Shown in pieces: positions 53,330-62,009 of a stretch of DNA of 64,000 nucleotides (positions are counted from its first letter, which is position 1; every line of letters starts with the position of its first letter). Below the pieces are notes generated by a model that was not told the DNA's origin, did not search any database, and saw only the letters and a program-made list of their open reading frames with translations. Where the stretch lies: contig NZ_JACSNR010000011.1 of assembly GCF_016901815.1 (NCBI RefSeq), positions 18,472 to 82,471 on the forward strand, written 5' to 3'. The position numbers were made by a program, and so were the translations under genes. The DNA is from Hydrogenoanaerobacterium saccharovorans. GTDB lineage: Bacteria; Bacillota; Clostridia; Oscillospirales; Ruminococcaceae.

Positions 53330-53788
53330 ATGACACTGAACTTTATTCTCAACGGCCGTCCCACCGAGCTGGAAGTAAGCCCGGACAAGCGCCTGCTGGA
53401 TCTCCTGCGGGAGGACCTGGGCCTCACCGGTACCAAGGAAGGCTGCGGCGAGGGTGAGTGCGGCGCCTGCACCGTCATCATCGACGGCGAGGCCATGCAC
53501 TCCTGCCTGGTGCTTGCCTGCCAGCTGGAAGGCAAGAGCGTCCTGACCATCGAAGGTCTGGAGCAGAATGGGGAACTGGACAAGATCCAGAAGATCTTCA
53601 TTGAGGAAACTGCCATCCAGTGCGGTTTCTGCACCACCGGCATGATCATGTCCACCAAGGCTCTGCTCATGCACAACCCCCACCCCACTGAGACTGAGAT
53701 CCGCAACGCCCTCGCCGGCAATATCTGCCGCTGCTCGGGCTACACCCAGATCCTGCGCGCAGTAAAGAGAACTTCCGAGGAGGCGTAA
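53330..53788 (+). CDS. Molybdenum hydroxylase, [2Fe-2S] subunit
   Basis: A 152-residue electron-transfer subunit. The N-terminal plant-type ferredoxin domain has GCGEGECGACTVIID and a later Cys; the C-terminal helical domain has QCGFCTTGMIM and GNICRCSGY, giving the second cluster. The ATG follows the previous stop directly. Normal size for the family. Confidence 0.95.
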   Translation: MTLNFILNGRPTELEVSPDKRLLDLLREDLGLTGTKEGCGEGECGACTVIIDGEAMHSCLVLACQLEGKSVLTIEGLEQNGELDKIQKIFIEETAIQCGFCTTGMIMSTKALLMHNPHPTETEIRNALAGNICRCSGYTQILRAVKRTSEEA

Positions 53789-53794
53789 CGATTT

Positions 53795-54640
53795 ATGATG
53801 AAATCCTATGCACCCAAGACCATGGCTGAGCTGCCTGCCAGCCTGGCTGCCCTCACCCCTGAGAGCAAGATTGTCGGCGGCGGCACTGACTTTGTCATCC
53901 GTCTGCACTCCGGCGCGGTTCAGCCCGATGCCCTCTGCTACCTCGGTCACATTCCCGAGCTGAAGAAGATCGAAAAGCAGGGTGATACCATCTCGGTCGG
54001 CGCTTACTGCACCATGACCCAGATGGAGCATGATCCCATCGTCCGGGAATACCTGCCCGCCCTGATGGACGCTGCTGCTGATGTAGGCTCCCTGCAGATC
54101 CGCAACAACGGCACCATCGGCGGCAACCTGGGCAATGCCTCTCCCGCCGGTGACCTGATCCCCGTCATGTATCTGTATGATGCCAAGGTGGAGATCGCCT
54201 CCCCCAACGGCACCCGGATCGTACCGGTGACCGATGTGATCCTGCGTCCCGGCAAGACCATCCTGGAAGCCAACGAGGCCTTTATCCGCTTCCTGTTCCC
54301 CGTTCCCGCCTTCAAGAGTGCCTTTGTCAAGCTGGGCTCCCGCAAGAAGGTGACCATCTCCAGAATCGGCGTTGCGCTGGGCCTGGATATGGACGGCGAC
54401 TATGTGCGTGAGATGAAGATGTTCGCTGGCGCTGTTGCCATCAAGCCGGTTGCCTTTGAGAAGGCCTGTGACTTCATGAAGGGCAAGACCATCAATGAGC
54501 AGAATGTTCTGGATGTGGCTGGGTTCCTCTCCGATTACATTGCTGAGAATGTAGCTCCCGAGTTTGACCGGGATTACAAGGTCTATGCTTCCCGCGGTGT
54601 TGTCACCGATGTCTTTGACCGGATTCTGGGCCGGCTGTAA
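53795..54640 (+). CDS. Molybdenum hydroxylase, FAD-binding subunit
   Basis: A 281-residue subunit. KIVGGGTDFVIRLHSG binds the FAD diphosphate; QIRNNGTIGGNLGNASPAGD is the second FAD motif. It passes electrons to NAD+ or another acceptor. Two ATG codons in a row open it, 6 bases after the Fe-S gene. No XdhC-type insertion chaperone follows; the MocA-like protein at 60474 may supply the cofactor side. Confidence 0.93.
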   Translation: MMKSYAPKTMAELPASLAALTPESKIVGGGTDFVIRLHSGAVQPDALCYLGHIPELKKIEKQGDTISVGAYCTMTQMEHDPIVREYLPALMDAAADVGSLQIRNNGTIGGNLGNASPAGDLIPVMYLYDAKVEIASPNGTRIVPVTDVILRPGKTILEANEAFIRFLFPVPAFKSAFVKLGSRKKVTISRIGVALGLDMDGDYVREMKMFAGAVAIKPVAFEKACDFMKGKTINEQNVLDVAGFLSDYIAENVAPEFDRDYKVYASRGVVTDVFDRILGRL

Positions 54641-54655
54641 GGCGAGGCGGGTTTG

Positions 54656-55960
54656 ATGAATACTAAGTCTGTTTCCAAGTTTGTGCTGCTCAGCTTGATC
54701 GGCGTATTCCTGTTCTTTGTTCCGGTGCAGAATTCCAAGGTTCCGGTGGTGCTCATCACCGATACCATCAAGGCTCTGCTCGGACCGGCACTGGGACTGG
54801 TAGTGGTGATTTCCTGCACCCTGCTGGTCCTGGGGCTGATTGGTGCCCGGGCCTTTCATATCAAGGCGCTGGAACAGTATTACAGCGGTGATCCCGTCAT
54901 CAAGATGGGCTTTTTCCTGGCAAGTGCCATCCTGGTATGGATGGTTACACTGAATGTAGATCTGCCCTTTATCCAGCATCCGGAGATCGGTGGTAAGATC
55001 CTGACACTGGCTTCCACCGTGTTCTTTACCATCGCTCTGGCTGGTACGCTGGTGATCTTCATTATCCGTTCGGGTATCGTGGAGTTTGTATCGGTGCTGT
55101 GCGAACCCATCATGCGCCCCATCTTCAAGCTCCCGGGCGAAGCTGCCATCAATATGATCTCCTCCTTTGTATCCTCGGCTTCGGTGGGCGTTTACTTCAC
55201 CGAACAGTATTACACCCAGAAGGCATACACCACCCGGCAGGCCTGTGCCGTGGTGACCAACTTCAGTGTGATCAGCGTGGGATACATCGGCGTGCTGGCT
55301 TCCATTGCCGGCATCGAGGAGATGTATGGCGTACTGCTCATCGCAAGCTTTGTGCTGGTTCTGGTCATGGGTGCGATCATGATCCGGATTCCGCCCCTTT
55401 CGATGATCCCCGATACCTGCATCGATGGTTCCGCTCCGGTGGTCACCACCCGGAAAATGAGCTTTTCCGAGCGGTTCCGTCTGGCTGTGGAACAGGGTGC
55501 TGCACGCAGTGAACAGTTCACTGCCAAGGCCTTCCTTCAGAACTTCCTCCAGGCCATGAAGTTCGCCCAGAAAACCATCGGCGTTATGGTTCCCACTGTA
55601 ATGCTGGTGCTCACCCTGGTCTACTATACCCCTCTCTTCCAGTGGATCGGCGCCCCTCTGGCTCCGGTTCTGGGACTGTTCGGGGTACCGGATGCAGCGC
55701 TGGCTGCTCCCAGTGTCCTCATCGGCATTGTGGAGATCAGCCTGCCCAGCATCCTGGTTTTGGGTACCGGCGCCTGTGCTGCCGCTGCCTTCTTTGTAGT
55801 TCAGCTCTCCATCGTTCAGATCATCTTCTTCTCGGAATGCGGCAACGCCATTCTCAGTTCCAAGATCCCCCTGGGCGCCGGCAAGCTGGTACTCATCTTC
55901 CTGATGCGCACTGCCATCGCCATTCCGCTGGTGGCTCTGCTCACCAATCTTATCTATTGA
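54656..55960 (+). CDS. YjiH-type nucleoside-recognition (Gate) domain membrane protein 1
   Basis: A 434-residue protein with about ten spans. It opens SKFVLLSLIGVFLFFVPVQ and has two Gate-domain repeats, with SVGYIGVLASIAG in the first and GIVEISLPSILVLGTG in the second. The YjiH family (COG3314) has no proven substrate. Being in one operon with a purine-type hydroxylase hints at uptake or export of the substrate or product. The ATG at 54656 follows GAGGCGGG. Confidence 0.8.
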   Translation: MNTKSVSKFVLLSLIGVFLFFVPVQNSKVPVVLITDTIKALLGPALGLVVVISCTLLVLGLIGARAFHIKALEQYYSGDPVIKMGFFLASAILVWMVTLNVDLPFIQHPEIGGKILTLASTVFFTIALAGTLVIFIIRSGIVEFVSVLCEPIMRPIFKLPGEAAINMISSFVSSASVGVYFTEQYYTQKAYTTRQACAVVTNFSVISVGYIGVLASIAGIEEMYGVLLIASFVLVLVMGAIMIRIPPLSMIPDTCIDGSAPVVTTRKMSFSERFRLAVEQGAARSEQFTAKAFLQNFLQAMKFAQKTIGVMVPTVMLVLTLVYYTPLFQWIGAPLAPVLGLFGVPDAALAAPSVLIGIVEISLPSILVLGTGACAAAAFFVVQLSIVQIIFFSECGNAILSSKIPLGAGKLVLIFLMRTAIAIPLVALLTNLIY

Positions 55961-55977
55961 TCTAGAGGTGCTTCACC

Positions 55978-57291
55978 ATGGAAAAAGCAACAAAACGCGA
56001 TGTCATGCGCTTTGCCGTCCTGGGACTCATCGGTATTTTCCTGTACTTTATCCCGGTTTCCGGCTCCAGCGTCCCCGTCGTACTGATTGTTAACTTCATC
56101 AAGGGCATCCTCGGCGACAACCTCAAGTATGTGGTCCTGTTCGCCCTGGCCCTGCTCGTTGCCATCATCATCGGCGCCCGCTTCTTCAAGAATGAAGCCT
56201 GTGCCAAGTATCTGGGCAATGTATCCACCTACAAGCAGATCCACTACTGTGTAGCCCTGCTGGTAGTCCTGGCTGTGTGGTTCAACCTGCCTCCGGCTGC
56301 CATCTTCGCTGACCCCAACATCGGCGGTCAGGTGCTGACTCTGGCTGGTACTGTTATGTCCACCGTATCCATCTGCGGCTGGTTCATCGTATTCGTGCTC
56401 AAGTCCGGTATCGTAGAGTTCTTCGGCACCCTGCTGGAGCCTCTGATGCGTCCTCTCTTCAAGATGCCCGGTGCTGCCGCGGTTAACTGCCTGTCCTCCT
56501 ATGTGGTCAGCGCTGCCGTAGGCGTTTACATGACCGACCAGTACTATGAGAGCAAGGTTTACACCCAGCGGGAAGCTACTGCTGCTGCTGTCTGCTTCTC
56601 CACCATCTCGGTGGGCTACATCGGCGTACTGTCCTCCATCGGCGGTATCGAGAATATGTACGGCACCCTGCTGCTGCTCACCTTCGTCATGGTATTCGTG
56701 ATGACCGTCATCACCGTTCGGATTCCCCCTCTGTCCCGGGTTCCCAACACCTACATCGACGGCACCACCGAGCCTGCTGATGCCGCTGCTTCCCAGGAAG
56801 GCAGCCGCTTCCAGCGCGCTGTGAACGCTGCTGCCCTGCGCAGCCGTGACTTCACCATGGCTGAGTTCTGGAAGAGCCTGGTTTCCGCTCTGAAGTTTGC
56901 CCAGACCATCATCGCCTACATGATCCCCATCGTGATCGTGACCCTGTCGCTGGTACACCTGACCCCCCTGTTCACCTGGCTGGGCAAGCCCATTGCTCCG
57001 ATTCTGAGCCTGCTGGGCCTGCCGGATGCCGCTGCTGTTGCTCCGGCTGTGCTGCTGGGCTTCATCGAGGTCAGCCTGCCTGCCATTTCGGTGAGCACCG
57101 GCGTGGCTGCTCAGAGCGTATTCTTCGTAGTAATGCTCTCCATCAGCCAGATCATCTTCATGACCGAAGCCGGCAACGCCATGCTCGGTTCCAAGATGAA
57201 GATCAGCTTCGGCGCTCTGGTGGTAAACTTTGTAGTGCGTACTGTGATCTGCATTCCGATCATTGCACTGCTGTCCCACTTGCTGTTCTGA
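55978..57291 (+). CDS. YjiH-type nucleoside-recognition (Gate) domain membrane protein 2
   Basis: A 437-residue paralogue of the preceding protein, same topology, opening RDVMRFAVLGLIGIFLYFIP and sharing SVGYIGVLSSIGGIE and GFIEVSLPAISV. The two come from a tandem duplication that has since diverged and may form a heterodimer. 17-base gap with AGAGGTG ahead of the ATG. Last gene before a terminator. Confidence 0.8.
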   Translation: MEKATKRDVMRFAVLGLIGIFLYFIPVSGSSVPVVLIVNFIKGILGDNLKYVVLFALALLVAIIIGARFFKNEACAKYLGNVSTYKQIHYCVALLVVLAVWFNLPPAAIFADPNIGGQVLTLAGTVMSTVSICGWFIVFVLKSGIVEFFGTLLEPLMRPLFKMPGAAAVNCLSSYVVSAAVGVYMTDQYYESKVYTQREATAAAVCFSTISVGYIGVLSSIGGIENMYGTLLLLTFVMVFVMTVITVRIPPLSRVPNTYIDGTTEPADAAASQEGSRFQRAVNAAALRSRDFTMAEFWKSLVSALKFAQTIIAYMIPIVIVTLSLVHLTPLFTWLGKPIAPILSLLGLPDAAAVAPAVLLGFIEVSLPAISVSTGVAAQSVFFVVMLSISQIIFMTEAGNAMLGSKMKISFGALVVNFVVRTVICIPIIALLSHLLF

Positions 57292-57345
57292 TCGTTTCCT
57301 GCTAAGATAGAAACGGACAAAATACTGCAATCTTCACACTGAGAA

Positions 57346-57371
57346 AACAAATCCTCCGGGATTTGTTTTTT
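57346..57371 (+). terminator. Terminator of the hydroxylase-YjiH operon
   Basis: AACAAATC / GATTTGTT with a 6-base loop and six T. Confidence 0.88.
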
Positions 57372-57417
57372 CGGGCGATGGTGATATTTTCAAAACTATA
57401 ATGAGGTGTAAAAAATC

Positions 57418-58464
57418 ATGAAAAAGATCCTTTCCATGCTGCTGGCATCGGTTATGGTGCTCTCTCTGGCAGCCTGCGCCAACCAGCCCGCTAAGGAAAA
57501 TTCCTCCTCGCAGTCCTCCAGCGAACAGACCGCTTCCCTGGAAACCACCTATCCTGTAACCATCACTGACGCCCTGGGCCGTGAAGTGACCATCGAAGAG
57601 GAGCCCGAGCGTCTGGTGAGCGGCTACTACATCACCACTTCCTACCTGGCTGCCCTGGACCTGGATGAGAAGCTGGTGGGCATCGAGGCCAAGGCCGACA
57701 CCCGTGAGCTCTACAAGCTGGCTGCTCCGGAACTGCCCAGCCTTCCCAATGTGGGCAGCCTCAAGCAGTTCAACCTCGAAACCTGCGTATCCACCGAGCC
57801 TGACCTGGTAATCCTCTCCGCCAAGGTGCCGGATGCTGTTGCCAAGCTGGAAGAGCTGGGCATTCCGGTCATCGCTGTAAACCCCGAGAGCGAGAAGGAA
57901 TTCAAGGAGACCATCTCGATGATCGGTACTGCCTGCAATGTGCAGGAGCGTGCCAATGAGCTCACCGAGAGCTATGACAAGGCCATTGCTGACCTGGCTG
58001 CCAAGCTGGAAGGCGTGGAGCCTGCCCGTGTATACCTGGGCGGCAACAGCGCATTCCTGAGCACTGCCGGTCCCGCTATGTTCCAGGATCTGCTGATCCG
58101 GGGCGCCGGTGCTGAAAATGTGGCTTCCGAGATCACCGATACCTACTGGGCTACCGTTTCCTATGAGCAGCTGCTCGCCTGGAACCCCGATGCCATCATT
58201 CTGGCTCCTCAGGCTGAGTACACTGTGGACGATGTCCTGAACGATCCCGCCCTGGCTGACCTGGACGCTGTAAAGAACGGCAAGGTCTATGCAATGCCCA
58301 ACGTGATCGAAAGCTGGGATTCTCCCATCCCCAGCTCCTACCTGGGCTCCATCTGGATGGCTTCTGTGCTCTATCCTGACGCTGTTTCCACCGAGGACTA
58401 CACCAAGGCCTGTGTGGACTTCTACCAGCAGTTCTATGGCTTTGATGCCTCCTCTGTTCTGTAA
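57418..58464 (+). CDS. ABC transporter substrate-binding lipoprotein (FecB/BtuF type)
   Basis: A 348-residue lipoprotein: signal peptide with lipobox LSLAAC (Cys19), Ser/Gln-rich linker, then a cluster A-II binding fold with VTITDALGREVTIEEEPER, EPDLVILSAK and NPDAIILAPQ. This family binds siderophores, haem, cobalamin, or in the MolA case molybdate. The ModE-like regulator and MocA-type gene in the same run suggest molybdate or tungstate. GAGGTG precedes the ATG; a TATAAT box lies at 57397-57402. Confidence 0.85.
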   Translation: MKKILSMLLASVMVLSLAACANQPAKENSSSQSSSEQTASLETTYPVTITDALGREVTIEEEPERLVSGYYITTSYLAALDLDEKLVGIEAKADTRELYKLAAPELPSLPNVGSLKQFNLETCVSTEPDLVILSAKVPDAVAKLEELGIPVIAVNPESEKEFKETISMIGTACNVQERANELTESYDKAIADLAAKLEGVEPARVYLGGNSAFLSTAGPAMFQDLLIRGAGAENVASEITDTYWATVSYEQLLAWNPDAIILAPQAEYTVDDVLNDPALADLDAVKNGKVYAMPNVIESWDSPIPSSYLGSIWMASVLYPDAVSTEDYTKACVDFYQQFYGFDASSVL

Positions 58465-58467
58465 TTT

Positions 58468-59442
58468 ATGACCCATCGCAAATTTCTTCTGCCTGCGGCA
58501 CTGCTGATCCTGGCAGCTGCGATTCTGCTCTCCCTCTGCGCCGGACGCTATCCCCTGACCCCTGCTGACCTGCTGTCCGGCGATGAGATGTCCTGGAAGG
58601 TGCTGATGGTGCTCCGTGTTCCCCGTACCATTATGGCGGTGACTGCCGGAGCCGGTCTGGCCTTTGCGGGAAGCGTGTATCAGCTGCTGTTCCGCAATCC
58701 GCTGGCTGCACCGGACATCATCGGCGTATCCTCCGGAGCCAGTGTGGGTGCCAGCGTATCCATCCTCTTCTTTGGAGGCGGACTGCTCACCAACACCCTG
58801 CTGGCTTTCACCGGCGGTCTCACCGCTGTGGGGCTGGCTCTGCTGCTGGCCCGGGGCGGCGACCGGCGCAATACCGCCACCTTCGTACTGGCTGGCATTG
58901 CGGTCAACGCCCTGGCGGAAGCCGCTGTGATGTTCCTCAAATATGCCGCTGACCCCAATCAGCAGCTGGCTGCCATCGACTTCTGGACCATGGGCAGCCT
59001 GGCAGGCATCACCCGGGAAAAGATCCTGCCCACCGTCCTGTGTGTGGGATTCTGCGGCGGGCTGCTCTTCCTGCTCCAGCGTCAGATTACCCTGCTGGCC
59101 CTGGACCCGGACGAAGCTGCCCTGCTGGGTGTGGATGTGGACCGGATGCGCCATCTGGTGCTGATCCTGGCTACCCTGACGGTGGCTTCCATTGTCAGTG
59201 TCACCGGACTTATCTCCTTTATCGGCCTGCTGGCGCCTCACATTGCCCGTCTGCTGGACCGCCGGGGCGGAAGCCATGCCCTGGCGCTCAGCGGTGTGAT
59301 CGGCGCGGCGCTGCTCCTGCTGGCGGACTGTGCCGCCCGCACACTCAGCTCCAGTGAGATCCCCATCAGCATCCTCACCTCCTTTATGGGGGCGCCGTTC
59401 CTGATCTGGCTCATCGCAAGGAGGGATTCGGTATGGCAATGA
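58468..59442 (+). CDS. ABC transporter permease (FecCD/BtuC type)
   Basis: A 324-residue permease with about ten spans. VPRTIMAVTAGAGLAFAGS, ASVGASVSILFFGGG and TGLISFIGLLAPHIARLL are signatures of the type II importer permease. It starts 3 bases after the lipoprotein gene. The transporter would be a homodimer of this subunit with the ATPase downstream. Confidence 0.92.
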   Translation: MTHRKFLLPAALLILAAAILLSLCAGRYPLTPADLLSGDEMSWKVLMVLRVPRTIMAVTAGAGLAFAGSVYQLLFRNPLAAPDIIGVSSGASVGASVSILFFGGGLLTNTLLAFTGGLTAVGLALLLARGGDRRNTATFVLAGIAVNALAEAAVMFLKYAADPNQQLAAIDFWTMGSLAGITREKILPTVLCVGFCGGLLFLLQRQITLLALDPDEAALLGVDVDRMRHLVLILATLTVASIVSVTGLISFIGLLAPHIARLLDRRGGSHALALSGVIGAALLLLADCAARTLSSSEIPISILTSFMGAPFLIWLIARRDSVWQ

Positions 59443-60221
59443 TCGAACTGCGGCAGTTTTCCGCCGGCTATCCCGGACGGGACTGGACAGTCCGGAATGT
59501 GGACCTCACCATCCAGCCCGGGGAAACCGTAGGGCTCATCGGCCCCAACGGCAGCGGCAAAACCACCCTGATCCGGGGCATCTGCTCCCGGATTCCCTCC
59601 AGCGGCATCTGCCGTCTGGCAGGCGAAACCCCCGGGAGCGCCAAGGCTCTGGCGCAGACTGTCAGCATGATCCCCCAGCGCACCAGCATTCTCTTTTCCA
59701 TCCCGGTGCTGGATGTAGTGCTCATGGGGCTCAACAGCCGTCTGCCCCTGCTGGCCCAGCCCTCTGCGGCCCAGCGGCAGGCTGCCCGTGACCTGCTCCG
59801 GCAGGTGGGCATGGACGGCCGGGAGGAGCAGGATTTTCTCACCCTCAGCGAGGGACAGAAACAGCTGGTGATCCTGGCCCGTGCCCTGATGCAGGATACT
59901 CCGGTGCTGCTGCTGGACGAACCGGACAGCGCCCTGGACTACAACAACAAGCACCTGCTGCTGGACACGGTGCGTTCCCTCTGCGGAAACCGGGAACGCA
60001 CGGTACTTCTGACCATGCATGATGTTAACCTTGCCATGCAGTACTGCACCCGGCTGGTACTGCTCAAAGGCGGGGAGCTCTGCGGAGATCTCCGGCTGGC
60101 GGAAGCTGATGCGGAAAGCCTTTCCAGCGCTCTGCGGCAGATCTATCCCGGCACCCATGTGATCCGGGCCGGTGGACACTGGATCATGTTAAAGGAGGAA
60201 CCGTCATGCGCGAACAGATAA
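59433..60221 (+). CDS. ABC transporter ATP-binding protein (FecE/BtuD type)
   Basis: A 262-residue ATPase: Walker A GPNGSGKTTL (about 36), signature LSEGQKQLVILARAL (about 136), Walker B VLLLDEPDSALDY, switch His in TMHDVNLAM. The signature has LSEGQ in place of LSGGQ. Overlaps the permease gene by 10 bases and the ModE-like gene by 16. Confidence 0.93.
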   Translation: MAMIELRQFSAGYPGRDWTVRNVDLTIQPGETVGLIGPNGSGKTTLIRGICSRIPSSGICRLAGETPGSAKALAQTVSMIPQRTSILFSIPVLDVVLMGLNSRLPLLAQPSAAQRQAARDLLRQVGMDGREEQDFLTLSEGQKQLVILARALMQDTPVLLLDEPDSALDYNNKHLLLDTVRSLCGNRERTVLLTMHDVNLAMQYCTRLVLLKGGELCGDLRLAEADAESLSSALRQIYPGTHVIRAGGHWIMLKEEPSCANR

Positions 60222-60586
60222 AACTCTACCTCTGCAATGAGGAGGGACAGCGCTTTTTCGGGGAAGGCCCCTATCAGCTGCTGCGCTGCATTGAACGGTG
60301 CGGTTCCCTGCGGTCAGCGGCTCAGGAGATGAACATGGCCTATACCAAAGCCTTTCATCTGATCCGCCATGCCGAAGAGGAACTGGGCTTTCCCCTCACA
60401 GAAAAAACCATCGGCGGCACCGGGGGCGGCGGCTCCCGGCTCACTGCCAAGGCAAAGGAACTGATGACTCGCTATGAACAATACAAATCGGCCTGTGCCC
60501 GGGCAGCTTCTCAGCTCTATGATGAGTACTTTTCGGGCTTCCGGGAAACGGCATCTGCTGATCACCGGACAAAAACGGATCGGTAA
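60206..60586 (+). CDS. ModE-like HTH regulator, DNA-binding domain only
   Basis: A 126-residue protein. FFGEGPYQLLRCIERCGSL then RSAAQEMNMAYTKAFHLIR and TIGGTGGGGSRLTAKAKEL are the ModE N-terminal winged HTH, including the Gly-rich wing. The molybdate-binding di-mop domains of full ModE are missing, as in many short ModE-type proteins. It probably controls molybdenum uptake or use. The last 37 codons overlap the next gene in another frame, so the true C-terminus is poorly conserved sequence. Confidence 0.82.
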   Translation: MREQIKLYLCNEEGQRFFGEGPYQLLRCIERCGSLRSAAQEMNMAYTKAFHLIRHAEEELGFPLTEKTIGGTGGGGSRLTAKAKELMTRYEQYKSACARAASQLYDEYFSGFRETASADHRTKTDR

Positions 60587-61571
60587 ATCCACCCTGTGCG
60601 ACCTGCTGCTGGAACAGAAGCCGTTCGCCGGCCTCCAGAGCTACGCCTGCTGGGGCAGCCGTCCCACCCCGGACCGCATCGAGATGCGGGACCTTGTCAC
60701 AGGTGAGGTCTTCCCCATCGGCACACCCGGACAGGGCCGTATGGAACCCATTCCGGAGGCGCTGGACAGCCATGCCGCTGCAATCCTGCGCAAGATCCCG
60801 GACGGCAGCGATGTGATGATCGATGAAGTGGGCTATCTGGAATCCTCCTGTGCCCGCTATGCCAAAGAGCTGGAGCGGCTGTTTGACCGCTGCACCGTCA
60901 TCGCCGCCCTGCGAAAGGACCACACCCCCCTGCTGGACCGGCTGCGCAGCCGCCCGGATGTCTTTGTCTGGGACCTGGATCTGCACCAGCACCCCTGTCA
61001 GGTGGGCTGTGTGGTGATGGCCTCGGGCTGGTCCCGGCGGTTCTCCGGCGAGAACAAGCTGCTGCTGCCGGTAGACGGCAAACCCATGATCCGCCACACC
61101 CTGGAAAAGCTGGCTGCCCTGCCGCTGGAACGAGTGACTGTGGTCTCCCGGTATGAACCGGTCCGGGAGATGGCTGCGGAATATGGCTTCCAGGCCCTGG
61201 ACAACCCTCTGATGCTCCAGAGCGATACCATCCGTCTGGGGCTGGCTGAAATGGCAGAGATGGACGGCTGTATGCTCTGTGTGGCAGACCAGCCCTACTG
61301 CACCAGAGAGAGCATGGAAGCCCTGCTCCGGCTGTTCCGGGAGAACCCGGACCGGATCTGCCGGCTGAGCTTCCGGGGACAGCCCGGCAATCCAGCGATC
61401 TTCCCCCGGGCTCTCTTTGCTGAGATCTCAGCCCTCACCGGCGATACCGGCGCCCGGGAAGTGATCCGGCGCTATCCGGACCGGGTGATGATGCTGGAAA
61501 CAGCGGATGCCGAGGAACTCCATGACATCGACCATCCGGAGGACCTGCCCGGCACTTCTCCGGCAGAATAA
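60474..61571 (+). CDS. NTPase domain fused to a MocA-type molybdenum cofactor cytidylyltransferase
   Basis: About 350-365 residues. Residues about 27-165 form a P-loop NTPase of the THEP1/MobB-like kind (Walker A LITGQKRIGKST, Walker B DVMIDEVGYLE). Residues about 178-360 are a MobA/MocA-like nucleotidyltransferase: VVMASGWSRRFSGENKLLLP with the Lys, and CVADQPYC with the metal-binding Asp. MocA makes the cytosine dinucleotide form of the cofactor needed by xanthine dehydrogenase family enzymes. The start is unsure: ATG 60474 or 60519, both inside the ModE-like gene and with weak sites. Confidence 0.82.
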   Translation: MNNTNRPVPGQLLSSMMSTFRASGKRHLLITGQKRIGKSTLCDLLLEQKPFAGLQSYACWGSRPTPDRIEMRDLVTGEVFPIGTPGQGRMEPIPEALDSHAAAILRKIPDGSDVMIDEVGYLESSCARYAKELERLFDRCTVIAALRKDHTPLLDRLRSRPDVFVWDLDLHQHPCQVGCVVMASGWSRRFSGENKLLLPVDGKPMIRHTLEKLAALPLERVTVVSRYEPVREMAAEYGFQALDNPLMLQSDTIRLGLAEMAEMDGCMLCVADQPYCTRESMEALLRLFRENPDRICRLSFRGQPGNPAIFPRALFAEISALTGDTGAREVIRRYPDRVMMLETADAEELHDIDHPEDLPGTSPAE

Positions 61572-61686
61572 CCTGCAGAACGAAACCTCTTTGCATGAAC
61601 AGGCACCGCTTGTACCGGCGGTGTCTGTTTTTGTTTACTTTTCTTTTGGGCTATGCTATACTGAAAACAGGAAGGATGTGGGAAAT

Positions 61687-61944
61687 ATGGGCGAACTGCG
61701 GAAGATCCCGGGCATCGGGCCGAACATTGAAGCGGATCTGGAAGCCATCGGCATCCATTCCATTGCCGACCTCCGGGGAAAGGACCCGGAGGAGCTGTAC
61801 CGCCTGGACTGTCTCCGCAAGGGGTACCAGGAGGACCGCTGTCAGCTCTATGTCTACCGGCTGGCGGTTTACTACGCCGAAACCCCCGACCCCGACCCGG
61901 ACAGACTGCGCTGGTGGCTCTGGAAAGATCCCCCGGATCTGTAA
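61687..61944 (+). CDS. Cdd1-family helix-hairpin-helix protein
   Basis: An 85-residue protein. LRKIPGIGPNIEADLEAIG is an HhH DNA-binding motif; then DPEELYRLDCLRKG, EDRCQLYVYRLAVYYAE and the ending LRWWLWKD, typical of the Cdd1 (pathogenicity locus) family. Role unknown. GGAAGGA precedes the ATG; an upstream TTTACT and TATACT pair, 17 apart (61636-61664 region), is a likely promoter. Separate from the molybdenum genes. Confidence 0.85.
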   Translation: MGELRKIPGIGPNIEADLEAIGIHSIADLRGKDPEELYRLDCLRKGYQEDRCQLYVYRLAVYYAETPDPDPDRLRWWLWKDPPDL

Positions 61945-62009
61945 TTTCCCGGAATAAACCGGGCGTTTTCCCACACCACTATAAAAAGAGATTGAAAGGA
62001 TGCGATCGG

